A stretch of DNA of 16,320 nt from Methanomicrobia archaeon LH_S13. GTDB taxonomy: Archaea > Halobacteriota > Syntropharchaeia > Alkanophagales > Methanospirareceae. Every line of letters starts with the position of its first letter. The first letter of the stretch is position 1. The notes beneath the pieces are model-generated. The model worked only from the letters and a program-made list of their open reading frames with translations. It was not told the DNA's origin and did no database searches. Positions 1-7,078 of the stretch are shown here, piece by piece. The stretch covers positions 1 through 16,320 of the forward strand of contig JAGXOR010000019.1 in assembly GCA_023659785.1 (NCBI GenBank), given 5' to 3'. Both the position numbers and the translations under genes were made by a program.

Positions 1-864
1 GAGATAGACTATATATTAAGCAGAACAGAGGAGTTGGAGATATATGCAAAGGGAAAGAAAAGCGATTTATTGGCGGGGAAAATACTTGCCAATCTATTCT
101 ATGAACCAAGTACCCGGACAAGGTTTTCCTTTGAAACGGCGATGAAGAGATTAGGCGGCGACGTAATAAATTTGTCTTCAACAGAAGCAAGTTCGGTGGC
201 TAAAGGTGAAAATTTAGCTGATACCATAAGGACGGTATCAGGGTATTGTGACGTAATAGCGCTCAGACATCCACATGAAGGAGCATCGAGAATGGCTGCT
301 TCTTTCTCCTCCGTGCCGATAATAAACGCGGGCAATGGCGCAGGGCAGCATCCCACGCAGACCCTGCTCGATTTGTACACGATAAAAAGGGAAGGATTGC
401 TAAACGGGCTCAGGATTGCGCTGATAGGGGACCTGAAATATGGAAGGGCAGTGCATTCCCTGACTTATGCGTTGTCTTTATACGGTGCAACGCTATTTTT
501 TGTATCGCCGGAAGCATCAAGGATGCCTGATGAGATAAAGTTGGACCTGAAGGAAGCAGGAACGGAGGTTTTTGAAGCCGCGAATATAAAGGAAGTTATA
601 AAGGAAGTGAACGTTTTATATGTAACGAGAATACAAAAGGAAAGGTTTCCAGACCCTGCTGAATATAGCAAAGTCGCTGGAACTTATCGCATAACCACGG
701 AGTCCATAAAAGAGAATGAGGATGTGATAATTATGCATCCATTCCCGAGAGTGGATGAAATAGATGCAGCGGTGGACGGGACAAAAAATGCGAGGTATTT
801 CCTTCAAGCATTCTATGGTGTTCCCGTGAGAATGGCTGTCCTTTCTATACTGTTAGGAAAATAA
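1..864 (+). CDS. pyrB: Aspartate carbamoyltransferase catalytic subunit, 5' end outside the window
   Basis: Catalyses the committed step of pyrimidine synthesis, carbamoyl phosphate plus L-aspartate to carbamoyl-aspartate, in the cytoplasm. Seen: the carbamoyl-phosphate loop EPSTRTRFSFE near the N terminus, GAGQHPTQTLLD, the LKYGRAVHS stretch, VTRIQKERF, and HPFPRVDEID near the C terminus, in the order typical of the family. The frame stays open from base 1 (reading E-I-D-Y-I-L-S-R), and that upstream sequence fits the usual N-terminal helix. The TTG at 34 is therefore probably not the start; the true start should lie a short way before the window, as the family is about 300 residues and 287 are present. 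glyA follows after two bases. The regulatory subunit gene pyrI, often the next gene in archaea, is not next here. Confidence 0.95.
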   Translation, partial: EIDYILSRTEELEIYAKGKKSDLLAGKILANLFYEPSTRTRFSFETAMKRLGGDVINLSSTEASSVAKGENLADTIRTVSGYCDVIALRHPHEGASRMAASFSSVPIINAGNGAGQHPTQTLLDLYTIKREGLLNGLRIALIGDLKYGRAVHSLTYALSLYGATLFFVSPEASRMPDEIKLDLKEAGTEVFEAANIKEVIKEVNVLYVTRIQKERFPDPAEYSKVAGTYRITTESIKENEDVIIMHPFPRVDEIDAAVDGTKNARYFLQAFYGVPVRMAVLSILLGK

Positions 865-866
865 AT

Positions 867-2138
867 ATGCAAGAGGAGATAGAAAGAGTTATGGATGTGG
901 TGAGGAAGCATCACAAACTATATGAAAATGCACTGCCGCTCATAGCGAGCGAGAACATCACGAGCAATACGGTAAGGATACTCCTCGCTTCGGACCTGTC
1001 GCACAGGTACGCAGAAGGCGATGTTGGAAACAGGTTTTACCAGGGGTGCAAATACATAGATGATATCGAGGAGCGCACAATAAGGTATGCAAAAGAGCTT
1101 TTTGAAGCGGAGCATGTGAACGTAAAGCCGACTTCAGGTGTAAATGCGAATATCGCTGCTCTTTTTGCGCTTACTTCGCCAAGAGATAAAATGATGGCGC
1201 TGTCTGTGCCTGAAGGAGGCCATATAAGCTATTCGAGGTATTCCGTGCCGGCGATACGGGATTTAAGATTGGAAAAACTCCCATTTGATCCAAAAGAGAT
1301 GAATATAGACGTGGATAAGATGATGAAGGAGATAAAAGAAAAGAAGCCAAAGCTAATATTGCTCGGCAGCAGTCTGTTTCTTTTTCCTCTTCCTCTTCAG
1401 GAGGCGAAGGATGCGGCGGATGAAGTAGGTGCGCGGATAGTGTACGATGCCTCCCATGTACTGGGTCTCATTGCCGGTAAGAAATTTCAAGACCCGCTGA
1501 GGGAAGGAGCTGATGTTGTCACGAGCAGCACGCATAAAACCTTTCCCGGTCCTCAAGGAGCGATAATACTGTGTGGTAATAGCCTAAGCGAAGGAATAGA
1601 TAAAGCGGTGTTCCCGGGAACGGTTAGCAACCATCATCTGCATCACGTTGCCGGGTTGGCAGTTACATTAATGGAGATGAAGCATTTTGGTGCGGAGTAT
1701 GCATCGCAGATACTATCAAATGCAAAAGCGTTAGCGCAGAGTTTATACGAGGATGGTTTCGATGTTCTGTGTGAGCATAAAGGTTTTACCGAATCACATC
1801 AAATCGCGGTTGACGTTCGTGGCTATGGAGGTGGAGATGCGGTTGCAAAGAAATTGGAAAAAGCAAATATAATAACAAATAAGAACATGCTGTCTTTCGA
1901 TAAAACTCCTAAAGAGCCATCGGGGATCCGGCTGGGCGTGCAGGAACTCACTCGAATAGGGATGAAGGAATCGGAGATGAGAGAAATAGCATCTTTTATA
2001 AGAAGAGTGGTGATAGAGGAAGAAGATGAAGATAAGATAAAGGAAGATCTCATAGAGTTAAGGAAGGGTTTTCAGCACGCCCAGTATTGCTTTGATGGGA
2101 AGGATGCGTATAAATTTCCAGAAAATCTTTCTTTTTGA
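867..2138 (+). CDS. glyA: Serine hydroxymethyltransferase
   Basis: PLP enzyme interconverting serine and glycine while loading a one-carbon unit onto a pterin (tetrahydrofolate or, in many methanogen-related archaea, tetrahydromethanopterin). Seen, in order: LIASENITS at the N terminus, HRYAEGDVGNRFYQGC, the VKPTSGVNAN segment, GGHISY, the cofactor Asp in YDASHVLG, and the Schiff-base lysine (about residue 224) in SSTHKTFPGPQG. At 423 residues it is a normal length. The ATG lies two bases after the pyrB stop with only a weak purine-rich stretch (AGGAAA) in front, so translation is probably coupled to pyrB. The C terminus (residues about 370-423) is rich in Glu, Asp and Lys. Pterin specificity cannot be read from the sequence. 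Confidence 0.95.
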   Translation: MQEEIERVMDVVRKHHKLYENALPLIASENITSNTVRILLASDLSHRYAEGDVGNRFYQGCKYIDDIEERTIRYAKELFEAEHVNVKPTSGVNANIAALFALTSPRDKMMALSVPEGGHISYSRYSVPAIRDLRLEKLPFDPKEMNIDVDKMMKEIKEKKPKLILLGSSLFLFPLPLQEAKDAADEVGARIVYDASHVLGLIAGKKFQDPLREGADVVTSSTHKTFPGPQGAIILCGNSLSEGIDKAVFPGTVSNHHLHHVAGLAVTLMEMKHFGAEYASQILSNAKALAQSLYEDGFDVLCEHKGFTESHQIAVDVRGYGGGDAVAKKLEKANIITNKNMLSFDKTPKEPSGIRLGVQELTRIGMKESEMREIASFIRRVVIEEEDEDKIKEDLIELRKGFQHAQYCFDGKDAYKFPENLSF

Positions 2139-2149
2139 AGAAAAAAAAA

Positions 2150-2168
2150 AAGTATTTATATTTATAAC
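2150..2168 (+). promoter_or_regulatory. Probable archaeal TATA box for the coiled-coil gene
   Basis: A run of A residues (2141-2151) is followed by GTATTTATATTTATAACC, centred about 30-35 bases before the ATG at 2194. This matches the A/T-rich TATA element used by archaeal TBP. A start about 25 bases downstream would give a short leader with no clear Shine-Dalgarno sequence. It suggests the coiled-coil gene is transcribed separately from pyrB-glyA. Judged by eye only. Confidence 0.5.
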
Positions 2169-2193
2169 CATAGGGTAAGTAATATAGAGAAGA

Positions 2194-3060
2194 ATGCTTG
2201 AGGATTTAGTGGAGCGGAGAGCGGAAGTAATAAAGAGAGCGGAGGAGTATAAGAGGAGAAGGACGGAGTTAAATTCCGATGCGAGTAAGTGGTCTGAGTT
2301 AAGAGACGAATTGAATGGACGAATAAAAGAGGTGGTAGAGCGTGCGAAGGGTTTTAAGAAGCAAAGAGAGGAGTACGAGAGGCTGATAGAAGAGAAGAAG
2401 GCAAAGCGTGGTGAATTGAATAGAAAAGCATCTACGCATTATTCGACGGTGGAGAAGTTGCGGAAGAAAAATGATTTGAAGAGCATACAGGTTTTTGAAG
2501 GGCTCAGGAGAAGGATAGACGAGTTAGAGTTAAAACAGCAGGTAGAAGTGCTCAGCAAGGATAAAGAGAGGAAATTAGTGGCGAAGATAAAGGAGCTGAG
2601 GAAGGAATTCGAGAAAATGCAGAAGGAATGGGAGAAGGACAAAAAGTTGAAAGAATTGTTGAGAAAGGCGCAGGGATACAGGAGAGAAGCGGATAAAAAC
2701 CACGAAGAGGTGATAAAATACGTAAAGCTTTCTCATGAATGTCACGATAAGATGGTGGAGTGGTTTAAAGAAGCAGATAGGGTAAGAGAGAAGGCTGATG
2801 ATGCACACAGGCTTTTTTTAGAGGTGCATGAAGAAGCTGATGATGCACACAGGCTTTTCATCCAGCACCTTCGAGACATAAAAGATTTTAATCGTGTAAT
2901 AAATGGGCTGAGGAGGAAAATAAGGGAAGATTTTGGATTCAGGGAGCGCGTGGAAGCGAGAAAGAAGGCTAAGGGCATTTATGAAAGGTTCAGAGAGGGA
3001 GAAAAGCTGAGTACAGAGGATTTATTACGGCTTCAAAAATCAGAGATGAAGTTAAAATAA
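2194..3060 (+). CDS. Archaeal coiled-coil protein, COG1340-like, function unknown
   Basis: A 288-residue protein made almost entirely of charged heptads (Glu, Lys, Arg with spaced Leu/Ile/Val), predicted to form a long coiled coil from about residue 1 to 250. There is no signal peptide or membrane segment, so it should be cytoplasmic. Composition, length and the pattern of ELR/EKR blocks followed by a Trp-F-K-E-A region resemble the archaeal family COG1340, sometimes labelled 'phosphoserine phosphatase' by error; no phosphatase motif is visible. Residues 201-208 (ADDAHRLF) recur at 215-222. The last 40 residues (FRERVEARKKAKGIYERFREGEKLSTEDLLRLQKSE-type sequence) look like a short C-terminal helical cap with the 'KLSTEDLLRLQ' signature common in this family. 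Partners unknown. Family assignment is from memory of sequence style. Confidence 0.75.
   Translation: MLEDLVERRAEVIKRAEEYKRRRTELNSDASKWSELRDELNGRIKEVVERAKGFKKQREEYERLIEEKKAKRGELNRKASTHYSTVEKLRKKNDLKSIQVFEGLRRRIDELELKQQVEVLSKDKERKLVAKIKELRKEFEKMQKEWEKDKKLKELLRKAQGYRREADKNHEEVIKYVKLSHECHDKMVEWFKEADRVREKADDAHRLFLEVHEEADDAHRLFIQHLRDIKDFNRVINGLRRKIREDFGFRERVEARKKAKGIYERFREGEKLSTEDLLRLQKSEMKLK
2794..2858 (+). repeat. In-frame 23-bp direct repeat in the coiled-coil gene
   Basis: A 23-base string beginning GCTGATGATGCACACAGG occurs perfectly at 2794-2816 and 2836-2858, 42 bases (14 codons, exactly two heptads) apart. Both copies are in the same reading frame and encode ADDAHRLF. The identity extends to synonymous positions, so it looks like a recent duplication or conversion, not only protein-level selection. 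Confidence 0.9.
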
Positions 3061-3070
3061 AACTTTTTTG
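3060..3070 (+). terminator. Possible T-tract terminator after the coiled-coil gene
   Basis: Six consecutive T residues (3064-3069) follow the TAA stop directly. Archaeal RNA polymerase can terminate at such U-runs without a hairpin. The run is short, and the downstream tatD gene may still be read through. Confidence 0.3.
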
Positions 3071-3099
3071 CGAAGCAATTAGAAAGAAAGTTTGTTGGA

Positions 3100-3882
3100 G
3101 TGATTGAAATTATAGATCTACACTGCCATCTGACGTTTGAGCAATATGATGAAGATCGGGAGCAGGTGATAGAGGAAGCGAAGAAGGTATTAAAGGGTGT
3201 GGTGACAAGTGGAGTAGAGCCTGAAGATGCGAAGCATGCGTTAGAGCTTGCGGAGATGCATAAAGGCTTCGTATTCGCTATGCTCGGGCTCCATCCAATA
3301 CATGTAGCGGGAAAAACAGGTCAGGAGATAGAGGAGTATGAGGAGTTTATAAGCGAGAACAAGCGAAGAATCGTGGGCATTGGGGAGATAGGGCTTGATT
3401 ACCATTGGATAAGAGACCCGTTAAAGATAAAGAGAACAAAGGAAGTATTTGTGGATTTTCTTGGATTGGCGAAGGAACTTGATTTGCCGGTTGTGCTTCA
3501 CTTGCGTGGTACGGGTAGCGAGGCAATAGAAGAAGGTTTGAAAATTATTTCGGATGAAGACATAATAAAAGCGGTTTTTCATTGTTTCACGGGAAAGCCG
3601 CAACTTGCGGAGCAGATATGTGAAGAAGGATATTACATATCGCTGCCCGCATCAATAGTGAGAAGCAAGAGCATGAAGAAGGTGGCAAAGCGAGTGCCAA
3701 TTTCGTTTTTACTCACAGAGACGGATGCTCCCTATCTCTCGCCTACCGATGAAGAAAGGAATGTTCCACAGCACGTAAAAGAGGTGTATGAAGAGATAGC
3801 GAGACAAAGGAAGATTGAGTTCGCAGAAACAGAAGAGGAAATAGAGCGGAACTTTGAGCGGTTGTTTAAGGTTGAGTTGTGA
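3100..3882 (+). CDS. tatD: TatD-family metal-dependent hydrolase / DNase
   Basis: Member of the TatD branch of the amidohydrolase (TIM-barrel) superfamily; characterised members are Mg-dependent 3'-5' exonucleases or deoxyribonucleases acting in DNA repair. All expected metal ligands are visible: His8 and His10 in DLHCHL, Glu96 in GEIGLD, His134 in VLHLRG, His161 in FHCFTG and Asp209 in TETDAP. At 260 residues it is full length. The start is a GTG at 3100 placing the HxH motif at residue 8 as usual; a GGAG lies immediately before it, too close to act as a normal ribosome site, so a leaderless or weakly initiated transcript is possible. The loop after His134 reads RGTGSEA where many TatD proteins have an H-x-R-D/N-A form. 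In vivo substrate is not predictable. Confidence 0.9.
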   Translation: MIEIIDLHCHLTFEQYDEDREQVIEEAKKVLKGVVTSGVEPEDAKHALELAEMHKGFVFAMLGLHPIHVAGKTGQEIEEYEEFISENKRRIVGIGEIGLDYHWIRDPLKIKRTKEVFVDFLGLAKELDLPVVLHLRGTGSEAIEEGLKIISDEDIIKAVFHCFTGKPQLAEQICEEGYYISLPASIVRSKSMKKVAKRVPISFLLTETDAPYLSPTDEERNVPQHVKEVYEEIARQRKIEFAETEEEIERNFERLFKVEL

Positions 3883-3895
3883 TGATAATGTTTGA

Positions 3896-4130
3896 ACTAA
3901 AAGAAAGACATTTGAAAGAAGAAGTTATAAGCTGGTAGTTAAAGCTAAAAAAAGTAAAAACTTCCAGAATGAAAAGAAGGCGAAACCATTTTACGAGTTT
4001 TGCAAGCGTGAGTTCCCGGAAAGTGACATATACTATGCATTACGAAGCGAATTTAGTTAAGGATGAGCATCCAGAAACGGTGATATTTAACTTTTGGCTG
4101 ATGAAATGATGCTGGAAGATAGAAAAGGGA
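3896..4130 (+). pseudogene. Possible decayed gene between tatD and arcS
   Basis: This 250-base gap has no intact gene but reads like protein in pieces. One frame (3896-4060) is open for 54 codons without an ATG and includes KPFYEFCKREFPESDIYYAL before a stop. A second frame (about 4050-4109) gives VKDEHPETVIFNFWLMK, and the first frame resumes with MMLEDRKGIIN. The strand is purine-rich, as in the neighbouring + genes. Two frameshifts would join the pieces. I do not recognise the family; chance open frames are a real alternative. Confidence 0.3.
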
Positions 4131-4133
4131 TAA

Positions 4134-5900
4134 TTAACCAAAAGTTTTCGATTCATCTTTTTCTACTTCCCTCACCTGCACAGCAACTCCCCACCTCGAT
4201 TCCAGCATTTCCCAGCCACTCATCTTTGCTCTACCCACGCCAAACGCCTTCTCGCCGCTGAATACAACTTCATCATTCACCCTTATTTGTTCACCTGCGT
4301 TTACAACGCCAGGCGCCAATATAGAACCTTTAGGAACAAAATCACCTATTTCCACCTTGTATGATGAAATAGAATCCTCGATTCTCAGGGCTCCTTTCAC
4401 CGTAAGAGCTAAAAGCCCGTATGCAGGCACGATTCTCGCAAGAACGCCGCCGCCCAAACTGAGTTTATACGAAGGAAACTTCCCGGTTATTTTTATTCTT
4501 TCTCCTTCTTCTTCGCCCCTCAGCCTGTTTCCAGCACCGATACCAAACTGATAATCCGCCATTGCTTTTATTACGCTCGCTTTCATCTCATATCCCGACA
4601 GCCTCTTTCTCTCACCGCATACCTCGGCTATTTGTTCTTTCAAAGAATCCAAAGCTTCTTTTGAAGTCGCTTCTTCGCCATCCTCGCATGTGAACACGAC
4701 CTCTATGCCCAACTTCTCCGCAACACTTGAGCATATCTCTTTATATGCACCGCTGAGATGCGCAACTATCAGCTCGTAATCTCTCAAATTCCTCTCAATG
4801 TATGCACGCAGGCAGGAGGACACCCATTCTCGCTCCTCCGCATCCCAGTATCCCGTTACGGGAATATCATAGCTCGCCGCAGGATAAATCACTTCAAGCT
4901 CTCGCGGCACAACACCAAGCGGTGATGTTAAAATTAACTCATGCATATGTCCTCTATAATCCGCAATCGCTTCGATAAACTTCGCATGAGAAGGCGAAGT
5001 AGAATAAGGCTTCCTCGCAGAACAGGGCAATATAAGCAATATTTTCCTTGCTGGTGGTTCATACCTTTCCAGAACACGCCTCGCAAACCTCTTCACTTCT
5101 ATCCTTTTCAACGATTCCATTGTGTTTACTTTCATACATTGGTTCCGGGCAACTGGCGTTCTGTACTCAAAATACTCTTCTTCATCGATATCCAGGATTC
5201 TTAACACCGTGGTTAAAAAAGTTGAGGCTTTCACTTTCATCTCCACATATTCGCGCAAATTGCCTATCCTTATGCGCTCTTTTACCTTCTTCACCTCCTT
5301 CTCCAGCACCAGCGTGTTATGTTTCGCGATTAATGAAGTTCGCTCCTTGTTATCCTTCTGCCTTAACTCATCTATACTTGAAGAAGAGCAGACACTACAA
5401 TTGCATGGCAAATCATCCAATTCACTCAGTCTTACTTCCCCTTCTTCCAGGAGATAAATACTCTGGTAGCCTTTTATCACTGCATTCGTATCGTCTATTA
5501 CATCCACGCCCATGTAAAACAGAAGTGCGGCATTTTCCACCGTCGCTATCGCGGGGACCCACAAGGCTACATCAGGCGGTATCTCATTTCTCGCATCAAT
5601 TATTCTACGAACAAAATCCCTCGGGCTGTTGAGCATACTACAAGCAAAGGATAGCACGAAAAAATTAACCCTTAACGAAGGAATCGCTTCTTTTACCTTA
5701 GTAAATAAAGGATGGACTTCAGGCAGGAGGACCGCACCTCGTAGAGCGTTCCATGTTTCTTCTTCATTCTTTTTTTCAATTAAAGACTCCACTCGGAGCA
5801 TCAGAGGTGTTTGTAATTGATTTCCTCCCCTTAGCGATAATTTCCCTATTCTCGCTGCTCCGTCTCTCTTTCTTACCTCGTAAAACTTGCACTTGCTCAT
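4134..5900 (-). CDS. arcS: Archaeosine synthase (TgtA2-type tRNA modification enzyme)
   Basis: Converts preQ0 at position 15 of tRNA, placed by the TGT enzyme, towards archaeosine; the family adds lysine to the nitrile and works with a radical-SAM partner (RaSEA) in several archaea. Domain order seen: a degenerate TGT-like barrel (residues about 1-270) with the zinc motif C-x-C-x2-C (about residues 166-171), then the ArcS-specific domain with its signature PCSARKPYSTSPSH (about 292-305), and a C-terminal PUA RNA-binding domain (about 490-575, VEIGDFVPKGSILAPGV). The canonical TGT DSGGFQ active-site segment is not present, as expected for ArcS. The ATG at 5900 overlaps the TGA of the upstream kinase gene (TGATG), giving 588 residues; a GTG at 5903 is an alternative. 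Full length. Confidence 0.9.
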   Translation of the reverse strand: MSKCKFYEVRKRDGAARIGKLSLRGGNQLQTPLMLRVESLIEKKNEEETWNALRGAVLLPEVHPLFTKVKEAIPSLRVNFFVLSFACSMLNSPRDFVRRIIDARNEIPPDVALWVPAIATVENAALLFYMGVDVIDDTNAVIKGYQSIYLLEEGEVRLSELDDLPCNCSVCSSSSIDELRQKDNKERTSLIAKHNTLVLEKEVKKVKERIRIGNLREYVEMKVKASTFLTTVLRILDIDEEEYFEYRTPVARNQCMKVNTMESLKRIEVKRFARRVLERYEPPARKILLILPCSARKPYSTSPSHAKFIEAIADYRGHMHELILTSPLGVVPRELEVIYPAASYDIPVTGYWDAEEREWVSSCLRAYIERNLRDYELIVAHLSGAYKEICSSVAEKLGIEVVFTCEDGEEATSKEALDSLKEQIAEVCGERKRLSGYEMKASVIKAMADYQFGIGAGNRLRGEEEGERIKITGKFPSYKLSLGGGVLARIVPAYGLLALTVKGALRIEDSISSYKVEIGDFVPKGSILAPGVVNAGEQIRVNDEVVFSGEKAFGVGRAKMSGWEMLESRWGVAVQVREVEKDESKTFG

Positions 5901-6991
5901 CACTCAAAATACCTATCTGCATTTTTATAGTCAAACTCCTCTGCATCAAGCACGTTCTTTATGAAGTTAAACAATTTTGTCCTCATTTCCCCCGAAATAT
6001 TTGGATACCAGATAGGAGAAGCAACCACGAGCCCTCTAAACGCATAAAACGGCTGTATCACCTTTAATAATTCATAATCCCTCGTTCTTTCAAGATACAC
6101 ATCGAAAAACAAGTCATACAACCGCTTGAAGTCCTTGTCAAACTCTTTTCCATCGGTTTTTAGAAGGCCGAAGAATAAATAGTTTATCGTCATCGCCGTG
6201 ACATCGTCCGCCGCCTCGCCCCATTCTCCCCTGCTGCGGTCAAGCACCGTAAAATCTGCACCTTTGTGAAACATAACATTCCAGGGATGGAAATCGCCAT
6301 GAACCATGCACAATCTCTTTGTTCTCTCCTTCAGTTTCCATTTCCAATCTATGCTAAGCTTCTCTATTTCCTTCAGTTCTTCGCCCGTTATGAACCCACT
6401 CCGAGGTGGATAACTGTCCGTAAGCCCAAATATGCATTCGCTATGCCCTATCAATTCCCTTATCCTTCGCACATAAAGTTGCGCATTGTCATTCCTGCGG
6501 GCATGTATATCGGCTAAATAGGAGGCCAGAGCGGATGCCCTTTCCTCATCTTCTTCTCTTAAATCCCCTCCTTCTCTTAACCTATTTAGGTCATCAACGT
6601 ATTCTTCACCTTCCACTTTTTCGCATACAATGAAATATTCTTCGGCATCGCTCGCCGATTTCATCCTTCCGTCCCGCGTAAAGTAACCGACGTCAAGGGA
6701 TTTCACGTGTTTCGGCAGCGTATTGAACGCGTGGTGCTGCCATATCAGTATTTGCGCCCGGTCAGATAGATGGTCATGCCCAAACCCATCCCCCTTCATC
6801 GAGGAGACTACTACTTCTTTTTTTTCTCCTTTGGCTGTCTCAAACTTCACGAAGTAAGGTTTGCCATACCCAAACCCTTTTATCTCTTCTTCCTGCTTTT
6901 GCTTCGCCTCCAATCCCAACTCCTTTACGCTTAGTATTCGCAAAGAAGTTCCGAATTTGCTCTCCAAATATTCTTTTATCTTCTCTTTCAT
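5900..6991 (-). CDS. Aminoglycoside-phosphotransferase-fold kinase, substrate unknown
   Basis: Protein-kinase-like small-molecule phosphotransferase (APH/choline kinase superfamily). The C-terminal lobe carries the catalytic loop HGDFHPWN (His231, Asp233, Asn238) and a metal-binding Asp251 in FTVLDRSRGEWG, followed by AADDVTAMTI. The N-terminal lobe holds YFVKFETAKGEKKE- and FIVCEKVEGEEYVDDL-type strands. An open frame runs upstream to 7174, but its first 61 codons overlap cdc6 and read unlike protein. The ATG at 6991 is preceded by CAGGAAAT, a plausible ribosome site, and gives 363 residues, normal for the fold. The stop overlaps the arcS start by one base, so the two are co-translated. The neighbour hints at a link with tRNA or nucleoside metabolism, but the substrate (sugar, nucleoside, amino alcohol) cannot be told. 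Confidence 0.85.
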   Translation of the reverse strand: MKEKIKEYLESKFGTSLRILSVKELGLEAKQKQEEEIKGFGYGKPYFVKFETAKGEKKEVVVSSMKGDGFGHDHLSDRAQILIWQHHAFNTLPKHVKSLDVGYFTRDGRMKSASDAEEYFIVCEKVEGEEYVDDLNRLREGGDLREEDEERASALASYLADIHARRNDNAQLYVRRIRELIGHSECIFGLTDSYPPRSGFITGEELKEIEKLSIDWKWKLKERTKRLCMVHGDFHPWNVMFHKGADFTVLDRSRGEWGEAADDVTAMTINYLFFGLLKTDGKEFDKDFKRLYDLFFDVYLERTRDYELLKVIQPFYAFRGLVVASPIWYPNISGEMRTKLFNFIKNVLDAEEFDYKNADRYFE

Positions 6992-7078
6992 ATTTCCTGA
7001 TGATACTATTATTATATGTGGGGTATATTGTTTTCTTACATCGGTTTTTTTTAAAAAAAGATAAAGGGGGATAATAAA
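6992..7078. promoter_or_regulatory. Divergent promoter region between the kinase-arcS pair and cdc6
   Basis: These 87 bases serve two divergent transcripts. TATA-like elements lie at about 7008-7018 (ATTATTATATG, readable on either strand) and 7023-7029 (GTATATT). A block of eight T followed by seven A (7045-7059) is self-complementary and A/T-rich, centred about 26 bases before the cdc6 ATG. A purine-rich AAAGGGGG (about 7063-7070) precedes that ATG at ribosome-site distance. No repeated origin-recognition box is visible, so I do not call an origin. Confidence 0.5.

Noticed and set aside
34..864. TTG at 34 as the start of pyrB
   Set aside because: The frame is open back to base 1 and the upstream residues fit the family N terminus, so the gene is truncated by the window edge.
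3883..4133. tRNA or small RNA gene in the tatD-arcS gap
   Set aside because: No cloverleaf elements such as the GGTTCGAATCC-type T-arm or paired acceptor ends were found on either strand.
5048..5632. 194-codon + strand open frame inside arcS
   Set aside because: Antisense to a well-supported gene; Ser/Leu/Pro-rich composition typical of a shadow frame.
6992..7078. Replication origin upstream of cdc6
   Set aside because: Only 87 bases, with no repeated or inverted recognition boxes visible.
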